From: OCS116 sp051531935
Lineage (GTDB): Bacteria; Pseudomonadota; Alphaproteobacteria; Rhizobiales; OSC116
NCBI GenBank assembly: GCA_051531935.1
Contig: JAOPTR010000007.1
Coordinates: 186,001 to 250,000, forward strand
Direction: 5' to 3'
Length of the DNA: 64,000 bases
The position numbers and the translations under genes are program-made. The notes beneath the pieces were generated by a model. That model saw nothing but the letters and a program-made list of their open reading frames with translations, was not told the DNA's origin and searched no databases. The number at the start of each line of letters is the position of its first letter. The first letter of the stretch is position 1. Below are positions 34,222-43,147 of the stretch, in pieces.

Positions 34222-35561
34222 GCCAATCTATTTCTTCTACGGTAAGTGGTGTCGATAAATTTGGACAATCTGCCAGTAAAACACTCAGTCTTAATGCGCT
34301 GATTACCATTGGTATTATTGTTTCAGTTATCGGTTTTGGTGGTTTTGTGTTGTGGGCAACGAATGCAAATTTAGCCAAAGGTGTTTCGGCACAGGGTACA
34401 ATTGTGGTTGAAGGAAAACGCAAAACTGTGCAGCATTATGAAGGCGGCATTGTTAAAGAGATTAACATTAAAGATGGTGATAAGGTTAAGCAAGGCGATG
34501 TTTTGATAAGGCTTGATGAAACGCAAATTCAATCGCGTTCCAACCTATTGAAAATTCGCCAAGTGACAGCGTTGGCAAGCTTAGACCGTTTATTGATTGA
34601 GCAAAAACATGGTGTTGTTTTAGCATTTAGCCCTGAACTCATCGCGCAAAAAGATGATGTGAATGTGGCGCAAATATTAGACGTGCAACAGATTTTATTT
34701 ACCGCGCGTCGTGAGCAGTTGGATGGCCGTGCCTCTATATTGCAACAGAAAATTGAACAGCTTAATAAATCTAAACTTGGCTTGAACGCGCAGAAAAATG
34801 CTGCCATCATTCAGCTTGAATTTTTGGAAGACGAATTAAAACGTTCTGAAGATTTAGTGAAGCGTAAGATTATATCTTTATCCGATATAATTTTGAAAAA
34901 ACGCGATAAAGCCAATGTAGAAGGTGAAATTGGCCGTTTGGATGCGGAAATTTCGGCTGCATCGGTAACGCAAGGTGAAGCCAAGCTTGAGATTTTACAA
35001 GTGCAAAAAACCTTTGACCAAGAAGTGGCGCAACAAATTTTAGAAAATCGTGAGATTTCATTTGATTTGCAAAGCCAATTAATTGCCACTGAAGATGTGT
35101 TTAAGCGCTTGGAAATAATCGCCCCGCAAGATGGCACAATTATATCGCTTAACGTATTTACAGTGGGCGGTGTTATACCTGCTGCGAGCCCAATTTTGGA
35201 CATTGTGCCGACCGAAGATAATTTGGTGATTGAGGCTAGAATTGGCGCTGTTGATGTTGACAATGTATTTGTTACCCAACCTGTGCGGGTGCGTTTGTCG
35301 GCATTTAAAATGCGCTCAACGCCTTTGTTAGAAGGTAAAGTGCAAAAAATATCTCCTGATATTATTATTGATAAAAACACTGGAGAACGGTATTATTTAG
35401 CACATATTGAAATACCGCTCGAAGAGCAAGCCAAGATTGATGATGATATTTTACCAGGCATGCCTGCTGAAATACTTATTGAAACGGGTAGTCGCACACC
35501 GCTTGAATATATGCTTGAACCACTTGAAAAAGTGATTGAACGCGCGTTGAATGAAGACTAA
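34218..35561 (+). CDS. Type I secretion periplasmic adaptor (HlyD family)
   Basis: This is a 447-residue membrane fusion protein, PrtE-like. A single N-terminal membrane helix (NALITIGIIVSVIGFGGFVLWAT, about 25-48) is followed by a lipoyl half (GKRKTVQHYEGGIVKEINIKDGD), long coiled coil near 120-290, and the HlyD signature region YYLAHIEIPLEEQ...LPGMPAEILIETGSRTPLEYMLEPL at the C-terminus. It bridges the ABC exporter to the TolC channel. Translation is coupled to the ABC gene through ATGA. Confidence 0.93.
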   Translation: MSQSISSTVSGVDKFGQSASKTLSLNALITIGIIVSVIGFGGFVLWATNANLAKGVSAQGTIVVEGKRKTVQHYEGGIVKEINIKDGDKVKQGDVLIRLDETQIQSRSNLLKIRQVTALASLDRLLIEQKHGVVLAFSPELIAQKDDVNVAQILDVQQILFTARREQLDGRASILQQKIEQLNKSKLGLNAQKNAAIIQLEFLEDELKRSEDLVKRKIISLSDIILKKRDKANVEGEIGRLDAEISAASVTQGEAKLEILQVQKTFDQEVAQQILENREISFDLQSQLIATEDVFKRLEIIAPQDGTIISLNVFTVGGVIPAASPILDIVPTEDNLVIEARIGAVDVDNVFVTQPVRVRLSAFKMRSTPLLEGKVQKISPDIIIDKNTGERYYLAHIEIPLEEQAKIDDDILPGMPAEILIETGSRTPLEYMLEPLEKVIERALNED

Positions 35562-35594
35562 GATTGTTTAACGATTTTTAGATATTGGTGATTC

Positions 35595-36560
35595 ATGCGT
35601 TGGAAAAATTTTAGAAAAAGTAAAAATATTGAAGATGTACGCGGGCAAACCAAGCGTTCGGGCTTCAGATTGCCACGCGGTTTAGGGCGCAGCATGGGCG
35701 GCTCTACAGGCGGCAGACGCGGTATACAATTACCACGTGGCAAAGGTGGTAAAATTAGCATTTGGGGCATTGTGCTTATGCTAGGTGTGGCATGGTTATT
35801 GGGTATTAACCCACTGACCTTACTGACAGGTGGCGGCGGTGGCCTTGGCGATGTTTTAGGCGGCGCAACTGGCAGCACAACACAAACCACGAGTAACAGC
35901 TCAAGTTATAAATCCTCTGCTGATGAAACAGAGAAAAAGCAATTTGTAGCAGCCGTTTTGGGTTCGACAGAAGATATATGGGGCGGCATTTTTAACCAAA
36001 TGGGGCGTACATATGTTGAGCCTAAATTGCAAATATTCACAAATTTAACAGGTTCATCGGCCTGTGGGCAGCAATCATCTGCCGCGGGGCCATTTTATTG
36101 CCCGCCTGACCAGAAAATATTCATTGACCTTGGCTTTTTTAACCAAATGAACCGCGAATTTAGTGTGAACGGCGAGTTTGCCCGCGCCTATGTGATTGCC
36201 CATGAAGTGGGGCATCATGTGCAGAACCTGCTTGGTATTTCTAGTAAAGTGCAGCAACAACGTTCACGTGCGAGCAAAGAAGCTGGCAATAAATTATCGG
36301 TAAAATTAGAATTGCAAGCTGATTGTTTTGCAGGCGTTTGGGCGAAAAAAGCCGAAGAGCAAATTGGCTTTTTGGAGCCTGGTGACGTGGAAAGCGCGAT
36401 CAAAGCCGCGACAGCCATTGGTGATGACAATTTGCAGAAAAAAGCCCAAGGCTATATTGTGCCTGAAAGTTTTACCCACGGCACAAGCGAGCAACGTGTG
36501 CGTTGGTTTACCAACGGTCTGCGTAATGGTGACGTGAACCAGTGCAATACATTTCAGTGA
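35595..36560 (+). CDS. Neutral zinc metallopeptidase, YpfJ/KPN_02809 family
   Basis: This is a 321-residue membrane-anchored protein. A basic N-terminus with two LPRG repeats (residues 26-29 and 46-49) precedes one helix (about 54-72) and a glycine-rich linker. The peptidase-like domain carries HEVGHH with the HExxH zinc motif at 203-207. Two cysteines (157 and 169) flank a short loop and a third lies near the C-terminus (NQCNTFQ). It follows the HlyD gene after 33 bases, so it may belong to the secretion transcript. The family is widespread and its substrates are unknown to me. Confidence 0.9.
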   Translation: MRWKNFRKSKNIEDVRGQTKRSGFRLPRGLGRSMGGSTGGRRGIQLPRGKGGKISIWGIVLMLGVAWLLGINPLTLLTGGGGGLGDVLGGATGSTTQTTSNSSSYKSSADETEKKQFVAAVLGSTEDIWGGIFNQMGRTYVEPKLQIFTNLTGSSACGQQSSAAGPFYCPPDQKIFIDLGFFNQMNREFSVNGEFARAYVIAHEVGHHVQNLLGISSKVQQQRSRASKEAGNKLSVKLELQADCFAGVWAKKAEEQIGFLEPGDVESAIKAATAIGDDNLQKKAQGYIVPESFTHGTSEQRVRWFTNGLRNGDVNQCNTFQ

Positions 36561-36747
36561 TTTTTGAGATGTCCATTTGTGGCATCTTATTAGCGGCGCG
36601 CATTCATAAATGACTTTATTTTATGGATGCGTATAATCGTTTGGCTTTAGCAATCTAAATATTTATTCTCTATAATTTGGCTTCATGCTTGCCAGACTTT
36701 ATACCTATGCGACATTTTTGTCGTTGACTCTTGGTATCTTCTGTATC

Positions 36748-36768
36748 AAATTACACCTACTGTAATTT
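36748..36768. promoter_or_regulatory. Palindromic operator candidate upstream of the SorC gene
   Basis: AAATTACA and TGTAATTT form perfect 8-bp arms around CCTAC. A TTGACT element lies 18 bases upstream, so the palindrome covers the -10 region, the usual place for autorepression. The bases just before it (TTCTGTAT) match the start of the tandem sites downstream of this regulator gene. Confidence 0.5.
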
Positions 36769-36796
36769 ATTTCACACTTGAGGGAGCGAGTCGAAA

Positions 36797-37813
36797 TTGG
36801 TTGATCTGGCCGAAAACATAGCCATAAATAAAGCATCGATTTTACTCGACCCAAACCATGATTTGGCGGCGCGAGCGGCTTGGCTATCTTACATTGGTGG
36901 TTTAAGCCAAGCGCAGATTGCGGCCCGTTTGGGTGTGTCTAAAATCAAAGTTCATCGGCTGATAAATTTGGCGCAAAAAATGGGCATGATTAAAGCCCAT
37001 GTTGAAAATGTACCATCGGCCTGCATTGAATTAGAGACAATTTTGATTGAGGAGTTTGGTCTTAAATCCTGCTCTGTTGTGCCTGATCTCATTGAAGATT
37101 GTGAAGATACTGACCGAAATTACACCGCCATTGGAGCTGTGGGCGCACGGTTTTTACAAACATATTTAGAGAATAAAAACACCAAATCGGTAGGCATGGG
37201 AAAAGGGCGTACCTTGACATCTGCGGTGAAACAATTGGGACGTATTGACCGTGCTGATGTTGATGTTTATTCGATTGCGGGCAGCCTTTATAGAAATTTT
37301 GCGGCCAACCCTTATGATGTGGTTTTAGAATTATCGCGGCATATTGGTGGGCGTGGCTATTTTTTACCAGTGCCATATATTGCCACAAATGAAACAGAAA
37401 AAGCGCAATTTAAATCGCAAAAATTTGTGCAAGAACTATTGGACAAAGCGCAAAATGCTGATCTTTTTGTGATCGGCATTGGTGCCTTAAGTGAAGGTTC
37501 GCACGTTGTCTCTACGGGTATGATTAGCGAATCGGAACGCCAGTCGCTATGCGAAAAAGGTGCGGTTTCAGATTTGTTGGGTAGTTTTATCGACATTAAC
37601 GGAAAAATGGTCGATGAAGCGGTTAATGATTTGATGGTTGGCCTACATTATGACGAGTTAAATGGGCGTGATGTGCTGGCTCTCGCTGGCGGCAAAGACA
37701 AGGCTGAAGCCTTGTTGGCAGCATTACGTGCTGATGTAATCAGTGATTTAGTGACTGATGAAGCAGCGGCGAATATGATTGTCATCATGCTTCGAGAGGG
37801 TATAGTGAAGTAA
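36797..37813 (+). CDS. SorC-family sugar-binding transcriptional regulator
   Basis: This is a 338-residue regulator with an N-terminal DeoR-like helix-turn-helix (YIGGLSQAQIAARLGVSKIKVHRLINLAQKMG, near 32-63) and a C-terminal sugar-phosphate sensing domain that recalls isomerase folds (GMGKGRTLTSAVKQLG near 135-150). The start is a TTG at 36797, supported by GAGGGAGCGAG six bases upstream. Bacillus DeoR, a member of the same family, senses deoxyribose-5-phosphate. Lying just upstream of a nucleoside operon that yields that compound, this protein is the likely operon regulator. That assignment is inferred from context. Confidence 0.88.
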   Translation: MVDLAENIAINKASILLDPNHDLAARAAWLSYIGGLSQAQIAARLGVSKIKVHRLINLAQKMGMIKAHVENVPSACIELETILIEEFGLKSCSVVPDLIEDCEDTDRNYTAIGAVGARFLQTYLENKNTKSVGMGKGRTLTSAVKQLGRIDRADVDVYSIAGSLYRNFAANPYDVVLELSRHIGGRGYFLPVPYIATNETEKAQFKSQKFVQELLDKAQNADLFVIGIGALSEGSHVVSTGMISESERQSLCEKGAVSDLLGSFIDINGKMVDEAVNDLMVGLHYDELNGRDVLALAGGKDKAEALLAALRADVISDLVTDEAAANMIVIMLREGIVK

Positions 37814-37821
37814 CGGCAAGT

Positions 37822-37865
37822 TTCTGTATTTTTATGCAGATAAGATTCTGTTTTTGAAAGCAGAT
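37822..37865. promoter_or_regulatory. Tandem imperfect palindromes before the nucleoside operon
   Basis: TTCTGT-N8-GCAGAT occurs at 37822-37841 and again at 37846-37865, 24 bp apart. Each copy contains the inverted pair TCTG/CAGA. The two sites fill the start of the spacer between the SorC regulator and the binding-protein gene, as expected for its operators. Two small hairpins (CCTTC/GAAGG, and ATGGCC/GGCCAT at 37916-37932) follow in the presumed leader. Confidence 0.6.
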
Positions 37866-37948
37866 GGGATAAGGTAGATGTAAGCCTTCTGGTAGTGAAG
37901 GTTTTGATTAAAATTATGGCCACAATGGCCATGCAAAGGGAGAATAAA

Positions 37949-38947
37949 ATGAAAAACGCACTAAGAATAGTAATGGCTGGCGCGATTACACTAACTGCAT
38001 CATATGCAATGGCTGAAATTAAACCGGCTATGATTTATGATATGGGCGGCAAATTTGATAAATCTTTTAACGAAAATGCTTATGAAGGTATTGTAAAATT
38101 TACTGAAGAAACTGGCATTGAAGTGAAAGACTTTGAAATTACTGCTGAAGCTCAGCGTGTTCAAATTCTACGTAAATTTGCTAAAGGTGGCTTTAGCCCA
38201 ATCGCTGTAACTGGTTTTACATTCGGCTTGGCTGTTGAAGAAGTTGCTGTAGACTTCCCTGATACAAAATTTACTGTTGTTGACGGTTTTGTAAACTTGC
38301 CAAACGTACAATCTATCAACTTTACTGAGCATGAAGGTTCATACCTTGCTGGTTACATGGCTGCTCAAAAATCTGAATCCAAAAAAGTTGGTTTCATCGG
38401 TGGTATGGTATTCCCAGTGATTCAAAAGTTTGAATGTGGTTACATTCAAGGTGCTAAAGCTGGCGGCGCTACTGAAGTATTCTCTGAAATGGTGGGCACT
38501 TCACATGCAGACGCATGGAATAACCCAACTAAAGGTGGCGAATTGGCTAAACTACAATTTGCACGTGGTGCAGATGTTGTATTTGCTGCTGCTGGTGGTT
38601 CTGGTGAAGGCGCTCTACAAGCGGCTAAAGATGAAGGCAAATTGTCAATTGGTGTAGATAAAAACCAAAATCATCTTCAATCTGGTAGTGTTTTGACTTC
38701 AATGGTTAAACGCGTAGACAACGCTATTTTCACAACATTCATGACTGCTAAAGATGATTCTTGGACATCTGGTGGTGTTGTAATGGGCATTAAAGAAGGT
38801 GGCATTAGCTTGGCTTATGACGAGCATAACGCACCATTAATTAGCGCTGAATTAAAAGCGACTGTTGATGCAGTTCAAGCACAAATCTTGAGCGGTGAAA
38901 TTAAAGTACATAACACTGATACAGATGGTGCTTGCCCAGCAATGTAA
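37949..38947 (+). CDS. BMP-family nucleoside-binding protein of an ABC transporter
   Basis: This is a 332-residue periplasmic binding protein of the basic-membrane-protein (BMP/PnrA/Med) family, which binds purine or other nucleosides. The signal peptide (MKNALRIVMAGAITLTASYAMA) lacks a lipobox, so it is soluble rather than a lipoprotein. MIYDMGGKFDKSFNENAYEG, FVNLPNVQSINFTEHEGSYLAGYMAA and VFAAAGGSGEGALQAA are the family regions. The start at 37949 follows AGGGAGA; frames reaching back to 37895 are not coding. It is the first gene of the uptake operon, and a strong hairpin after it may give it higher expression. Confidence 0.95.
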   Translation: MKNALRIVMAGAITLTASYAMAEIKPAMIYDMGGKFDKSFNENAYEGIVKFTEETGIEVKDFEITAEAQRVQILRKFAKGGFSPIAVTGFTFGLAVEEVAVDFPDTKFTVVDGFVNLPNVQSINFTEHEGSYLAGYMAAQKSESKKVGFIGGMVFPVIQKFECGYIQGAKAGGATEVFSEMVGTSHADAWNNPTKGGELAKLQFARGADVVFAAAGGSGEGALQAAKDEGKLSIGVDKNQNHLQSGSVLTSMVKRVDNAIFTTFMTAKDDSWTSGGVVMGIKEGGISLAYDEHNAPLISAELKATVDAVQAQILSGEIKVHNTDTDGACPAM

Positions 38948-38989
38948 TGTTGTTTGAATAAGCTAATCTATTGATTATGTAACAATTTT

Positions 38990-39025
38990 CGTATAGGTGG
39001 GTGGCGATTATTGCCCACCTATACG
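38990..39025 (+). repeat. 12-bp intercistronic hairpin after the binding-protein gene
   Basis: CGTATAGGTGGG and CCCACCTATACG form a perfect 12-bp stem with a 12-base loop. No T-run follows. Hairpins at this position, between a binding-protein gene and its ABC partners, often protect the upstream mRNA from 3' decay and lower downstream expression. Confidence 0.65.
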
Positions 39026-39070
39026 GCAAAAATAAAGTCAATTTACACATATATTTGTGAGGGTTTGTAA

Positions 39071-40627
39071 GTGGCCGATACTGTTGATCTTGCTATAGAG
39101 CTAAAAAATATTTCTAAGAGTTTTGGTGCTGTTCAGGCCAATAAAAATATTCATTTAAAAGTTGAAAAAGGTACAATTCACGGCATTGTTGGTGAAAATG
39201 GTGCTGGTAAATCGACCTTAATGTCTATTCTTTATGGGTTTTACAAAGCCGACGAGGGTAAAATATTTGTCAACGGCAAACAAACCCAGATATTGAATTC
39301 TAAAGAAGCCATAGCTGCGGGTATTGGCATGGTGCATCAACATTTTATGTTAGTTGAAAATTTTACAATTTTAGAAAATGTTATTTTAGGCACTGAAGGC
39401 GGGCAAATGCTTGCCAAGGGCGAAAGCCATGCGCGTGAAGAACTTGCACGCCTACAAGAAGATTACGGCCTAACGGTTGACCCTGATGCGGTTGTACAGG
39501 ATGTTTCTGTTGGACAACAGCAACGCGTGGAAATTTTAAAAGCCCTTTATCGTGGTGCAGAAATTCTTATTTTAGATGAGCCAACGGGTGTATTGACCCC
39601 CAATGAAGTTGACCAGCTATTTGAGATTTTGCAACAGCTCAAAGAGCAAGGCACAACAATTATTATGATTACGCATAAATTGCGTGAGATTATGCATATA
39701 ACCGACAATGTTTCTGTAATGCGCCGTGGCGAAATTATTGCCGATCGTGTGACAAAAAACACCACTCCACAGGAGCTTGCTGAGCTGATGGTTGGACGTA
39801 GTGTATTGTTGGAAGTTGATAAAGAACCTGCTCAACCCAAAGAAGTATTACTAGAAATTAAAGACCTTGAATTTGTTGATGGGCAGGGCGTAAAGCGCAT
39901 CAAGAGCATTAATCTTGAAGTGCGTGCCGGAGAAATATTAGGCATTGCAGGTGTCTCGGGTAATGGGCAATCTTTATTGCTTGAAATTATTGCGGGTATT
40001 ACCAAAGCCAGTAAGGGCGAAATGTTTATTAAGGGCAAAGCTGTCAACATTGTTGGCGGTGGTGTTGATGCTGCATTCATTAGAAATTTAGGCGTGGCGC
40101 ATGTGCCTGAAGACCGTCATGAAATGGGTTTGGTATTGCCATTTGAAGAATGGGAAAACTCTATTTTAGGCAATCATAACGACCCTAAATATTCCTATGG
40201 TCAAATATATAAGCAGGGCCTCATTCGCCAAGATGCGCGTGATATGATGGAAAAATTTGACATCCGTCCGCGCAACGAACGTTTGAAATCGGCTAATTTT
40301 TCGGGCGGTAATCAGCAGAAGATTGTGATTGCCAGAGAGATTAATTCTGACCCTGATATATTGTTAATTGGGCAACCTACACGTGGTGTGGATATTGGCG
40401 CAATTGAATATATTCATAAACAAATTATCGCCATGCGTGATGCGGGCAAAGCCGTATTACTTGTATCGGTTGAGCTCGACGAAATTTTATCGCTATCTGA
40501 CCGCACAATTGTGATGTTTGATGGTAACATTTCTGGTGAACGTATCACCAGCGAAACGAATGATGGCGACCTTGGCTTGCTAATGGCAGGTATTGACCAA
40601 AATAATAAACAAGAAGAGGAGGCGTGA
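39071..40627 (+). CDS. Nucleoside ABC transporter, double ATPase subunit
   Basis: This is a 518-residue cytoplasmic ATPase with two nucleotide-binding domains, as in the RbsA/NupO type. Domain 1 has Walker A GENGAGKST near 39-47, a shortened signature VSVGQQQR, and Walker B ILILDEPTGVL. Domain 2 has a degenerate Walker A (GVSGNGQSL), a proper signature FSGGNQQK and a Walker B-like region ILLIGQPTRGVD in which the usual DEP is changed to GQP, as is known for this group. The start is GTG at 39071 with GAGGG upstream. It powers nucleoside import with the two permeases that follow. Confidence 0.95.
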   Translation: MADTVDLAIELKNISKSFGAVQANKNIHLKVEKGTIHGIVGENGAGKSTLMSILYGFYKADEGKIFVNGKQTQILNSKEAIAAGIGMVHQHFMLVENFTILENVILGTEGGQMLAKGESHAREELARLQEDYGLTVDPDAVVQDVSVGQQQRVEILKALYRGAEILILDEPTGVLTPNEVDQLFEILQQLKEQGTTIIMITHKLREIMHITDNVSVMRRGEIIADRVTKNTTPQELAELMVGRSVLLEVDKEPAQPKEVLLEIKDLEFVDGQGVKRIKSINLEVRAGEILGIAGVSGNGQSLLLEIIAGITKASKGEMFIKGKAVNIVGGGVDAAFIRNLGVAHVPEDRHEMGLVLPFEEWENSILGNHNDPKYSYGQIYKQGLIRQDARDMMEKFDIRPRNERLKSANFSGGNQQKIVIAREINSDPDILLIGQPTRGVDIGAIEYIHKQIIAMRDAGKAVLLVSVELDEILSLSDRTIVMFDGNISGERITSETNDGDLGLLMAGIDQNNKQEEEA

Positions 40628-40628
40628 T

Positions 40629-41756
40629 ATGTCTGACAAAGCGACACTCCCCAGATGGATAGACATTGGTCTATTACCACTTATTAATCTAGTTTTTGCC
40701 ATTGGCATCAGTGCAGCAGTGGTTTTAATCATTGGTGAAGACCCTGTTGAAGTGGCGAGTATTATGATGTACGGCGCTTTGGGGTATGAAGAGGGTATTG
40801 GATATACGCTCTATTATGCCACCAACTTTTTATTCACTGGGTTAGCAGTGGCGGTGGCGTTTCATGCTGGTTTGTTTAACATTGGCGGCGAAGGCCAGGC
40901 CTATGTTGGTGGGCTGGGCGCAGCGATTGTTTGCTTGAACTTCCCCAATTTACATTGGGCGATAATTATTCCCCTTGCCATTATCTCGGCCGCATTTTTT
41001 GGCGCTTTGTGGGCGTTTATTCCTGCTTATTTTAGAGCAAAACGCGGTAGCCATGAGGTTATCACGACCATTATGTTTAACCTGATTGCCGCTTCATTTA
41101 TGAGTTATATGCTGATTAATGTATTGAGCCGCCAGAATTCAAACCAACCATTAACTGATAAATTCACAAAAAATACCAGCATTCCAACCATGGATGAGAT
41201 TTTTGCATGGTTTGGGGTGACGATTGAGTCTTCGCCTTTGAATGCAATTTTCTTTTTGAGCCTTTTATGTGCGTTTGGCGTTTGGGTGCTTATCTGGCGC
41301 ACGCGCCTTGGTTATGAAGTGCGTACGCAAGGCTTTAGCCCATCCGCTGCCACTTATGCGGGGATTAGCTCCTCGAAGGTAATCATTATTATCATGATGA
41401 TTTCGGGCGGTTTAGCGGGTTTGATGGCGGTTAATGAAACTGTGGCAGTAAGTGGGCGGTTGGTTATTGGCTTTGCGGGCGGTTATGGGTTTGTGGGCAT
41501 TGCTGTGGCGCTGATGGGTAGAAACCATCCTGCAGGTATTGTATTAGCATCAATTTTATTTGGTGTGCTTTATCAGGGTGGTGCAGAACTAGCGTTTGAA
41601 ATATCTACCATTTCTAAAGAGATGATCGTCCTAATTCAGGGTCTTATCATTCTATTTATGGGTGCGCTTGAATATATGTTTAGACCTGTTCTGATCAATT
41701 TATACCAAGCATTCTTTCAACAGAAGAAGTCCTCGATCACACCGGAGGTAAATTAA
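40629..41756 (+). CDS. Nucleoside ABC transporter permease (NupP/YufP type)
   Basis: This is a 375-residue inner-membrane permease of the branched-chain/ribose (BPD_transp_2) superfamily with about ten helices. FNIGGEGQAYVGGLGAA near 90-106 and GSHEVITTIMFNLIA near 140-154 (the EAA-like coupling loop) are characteristic. The ATG at 40629 follows AGAGGAGG; an overlapping longer frame from 40593 lies inside the ATPase gene. Its stop overlaps the next permease start by one base (TAATG). Confidence 0.94.
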   Translation: MSDKATLPRWIDIGLLPLINLVFAIGISAAVVLIIGEDPVEVASIMMYGALGYEEGIGYTLYYATNFLFTGLAVAVAFHAGLFNIGGEGQAYVGGLGAAIVCLNFPNLHWAIIIPLAIISAAFFGALWAFIPAYFRAKRGSHEVITTIMFNLIAASFMSYMLINVLSRQNSNQPLTDKFTKNTSIPTMDEIFAWFGVTIESSPLNAIFFLSLLCAFGVWVLIWRTRLGYEVRTQGFSPSAATYAGISSSKVIIIIMMISGGLAGLMAVNETVAVSGRLVIGFAGGYGFVGIAVALMGRNHPAGIVLASILFGVLYQGGAELAFEISTISKEMIVLIQGLIILFMGALEYMFRPVLINLYQAFFQQKKSSITPEVN

Positions 41757-42721
41757 TGTTTGATTTTTTCATAGTCATATTGGATTCGACAGTTAGATTG
41801 TCAACGCCCTTGTTATTTGTTTGTCTGGCAGGTTTGATATCTGAACGTGCAGGTGTGTTTGACATCGGGCTTGAAGGCAAGATGCTAGTTGCAGCATTTT
41901 TTGCGGCTGTTGTTGCTCACTTTACCGGAAGCGTTTGGCTTGGCCTTGCTGCTGGTATCCTCGCCTCGGTGTTCCTATCTCTTGTTCATGGCGTTGCGGC
42001 CATTACATTTCGTGGTAACCAGATTATTTCGGGTGTGGCGATTAATTTCATCGCGGCGGGTTTAACCCCATTGCTTGGCCATTATTGGTTTAAACGTGGT
42101 GGCAATTCACCAGTGTTGGAACATGGAGAACGTTTCTTACCCATAAAACTTCCTTTTGCGGACACACTCAAGGATGTACCTTACATTGGCCACGTATACG
42201 AGGAGTTGATATCGGGGCATAATTTATTGGTTTATTTGGGTTTTGCGATGGTTGGCTTTATTTATTGGCTGCTTTATAAAACCCGTTTTGGATTGCGTTT
42301 GCGTGCTGTTGGTGAAAACCCGAATGCTGTGGACACTGCCGGTATTAGTGTGATTGCGCTGAGATATAAAGCGGTTATCATTTGTGGCGTATTATGTGGC
42401 ATTGGTGGTGCTTATTTATCCATTGCACAGAGTGCGAATTTTGTGGTGAATATGTCATCAGGTAGAGGCTTTATTGCTTTGGCTGCGCTTATCTTTGCCA
42501 AATGGAAGCCGATAAATGCTTTATTTGCTTGTTTGCTATTTGGCTTTTTGGAAGCAGTCGCCATTCCGCTACAATCTTATGACTTACCAGTGATTGGCAT
42601 TATGCCAGTGCAGCTTATTCAGGCAACACCATATATTTTGACTGTTATTTTGCTTGCTGGATTTATTGGAAAAGCCATTCCGCCAAAAGCTGGTGGTGTG
42701 CCTTATGTGAAGGAACGTTGA
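41756..42721 (+). CDS. Nucleoside ABC transporter permease (NupQ/YufQ type)
   Basis: This is a 321-residue second permease forming a heterodimer with the preceding one. FDIGLEGKMLVAAFFAAV near 36-53 and RGNQIISGVAINFIAAGLTPLLG near 88-110 are the family features, and GLRLRAVGENPNAVDTAGISV marks the cytoplasmic coupling loop near 178-198. About eight helices are predicted. It overlaps the previous stop by one base, and the cytidine deaminase start follows after 2 bases. Confidence 0.94.
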   Translation: MFDFFIVILDSTVRLSTPLLFVCLAGLISERAGVFDIGLEGKMLVAAFFAAVVAHFTGSVWLGLAAGILASVFLSLVHGVAAITFRGNQIISGVAINFIAAGLTPLLGHYWFKRGGNSPVLEHGERFLPIKLPFADTLKDVPYIGHVYEELISGHNLLVYLGFAMVGFIYWLLYKTRFGLRLRAVGENPNAVDTAGISVIALRYKAVIICGVLCGIGGAYLSIAQSANFVVNMSSGRGFIALAALIFAKWKPINALFACLLFGFLEAVAIPLQSYDLPVIGIMPVQLIQATPYILTVILLAGFIGKAIPPKAGGVPYVKER

Positions 42722-42723
42722 TT

Positions 42724-43122
42724 ATGAGTAATACCCCCGACCATGAACTTGTAGTGGCAGCAAAAACTGCCATGGAAAACGCCTATGCGCCATATTCTAA
42801 ATACCATGTTGGCGCGGCAATACGTGCCGAAAATGGCCAAGTGTATGCGGGCTGCAATGTAGAAAACGCCGCTTACCCCGAAGGCACATGTGCCGAAGCT
42901 GGGGCGATTGCTGCTATGATTGCATCTGGCGCTAAAAATATTAAAGACATTGTCATCATTGCTGTTGGTGACGTGAAGGCTGCCCCTTGTGGTGGCTGTC
43001 GGCAAAAAATTAATGAATTTGCCGACCCCGATTTGATCATTAGTGTGGTCAATACAGCAGGTGATACGACCAGATATTCACTTGGTGAAGTTCTGCCTCA
43101 TTCGTTCAAACTTGAAGCTTAG
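42724..43122 (+). CDS. cdd: Cytidine deaminase
   Basis: This zinc enzyme deaminates cytidine and deoxycytidine to uridine and deoxyuridine. The 132-residue tetrameric type is shown by NAYAPYSKYHVGAA, the catalytic CAEAGAI (zinc Cys and proton-shuttling Glu) near 56-62, and PCGGCRQ near 89-95 with the other two zinc cysteines. The ATG at 42724 follows AAGGA; an upstream TTG at 42718 would overlap the permease stop. It places imported cytidine into the uridine branch before phosphorolysis. Confidence 0.96.
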   Translation: MSNTPDHELVVAAKTAMENAYAPYSKYHVGAAIRAENGQVYAGCNVENAAYPEGTCAEAGAIAAMIASGAKNIKDIVIIAVGDVKAAPCGGCRQKINEFADPDLIISVVNTAGDTTRYSLGEVLPHSFKLEA

Positions 43123-43147
43123 ATTGAAAAGTTAGACGGAGAAAAAA

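Noticed and set aside
39071..40627. Degenerate Walker motifs taken as gene damage in the nucleoside ATPase
   Set aside because: Asymmetric degenerate sites are the normal condition of this double-ATPase family.
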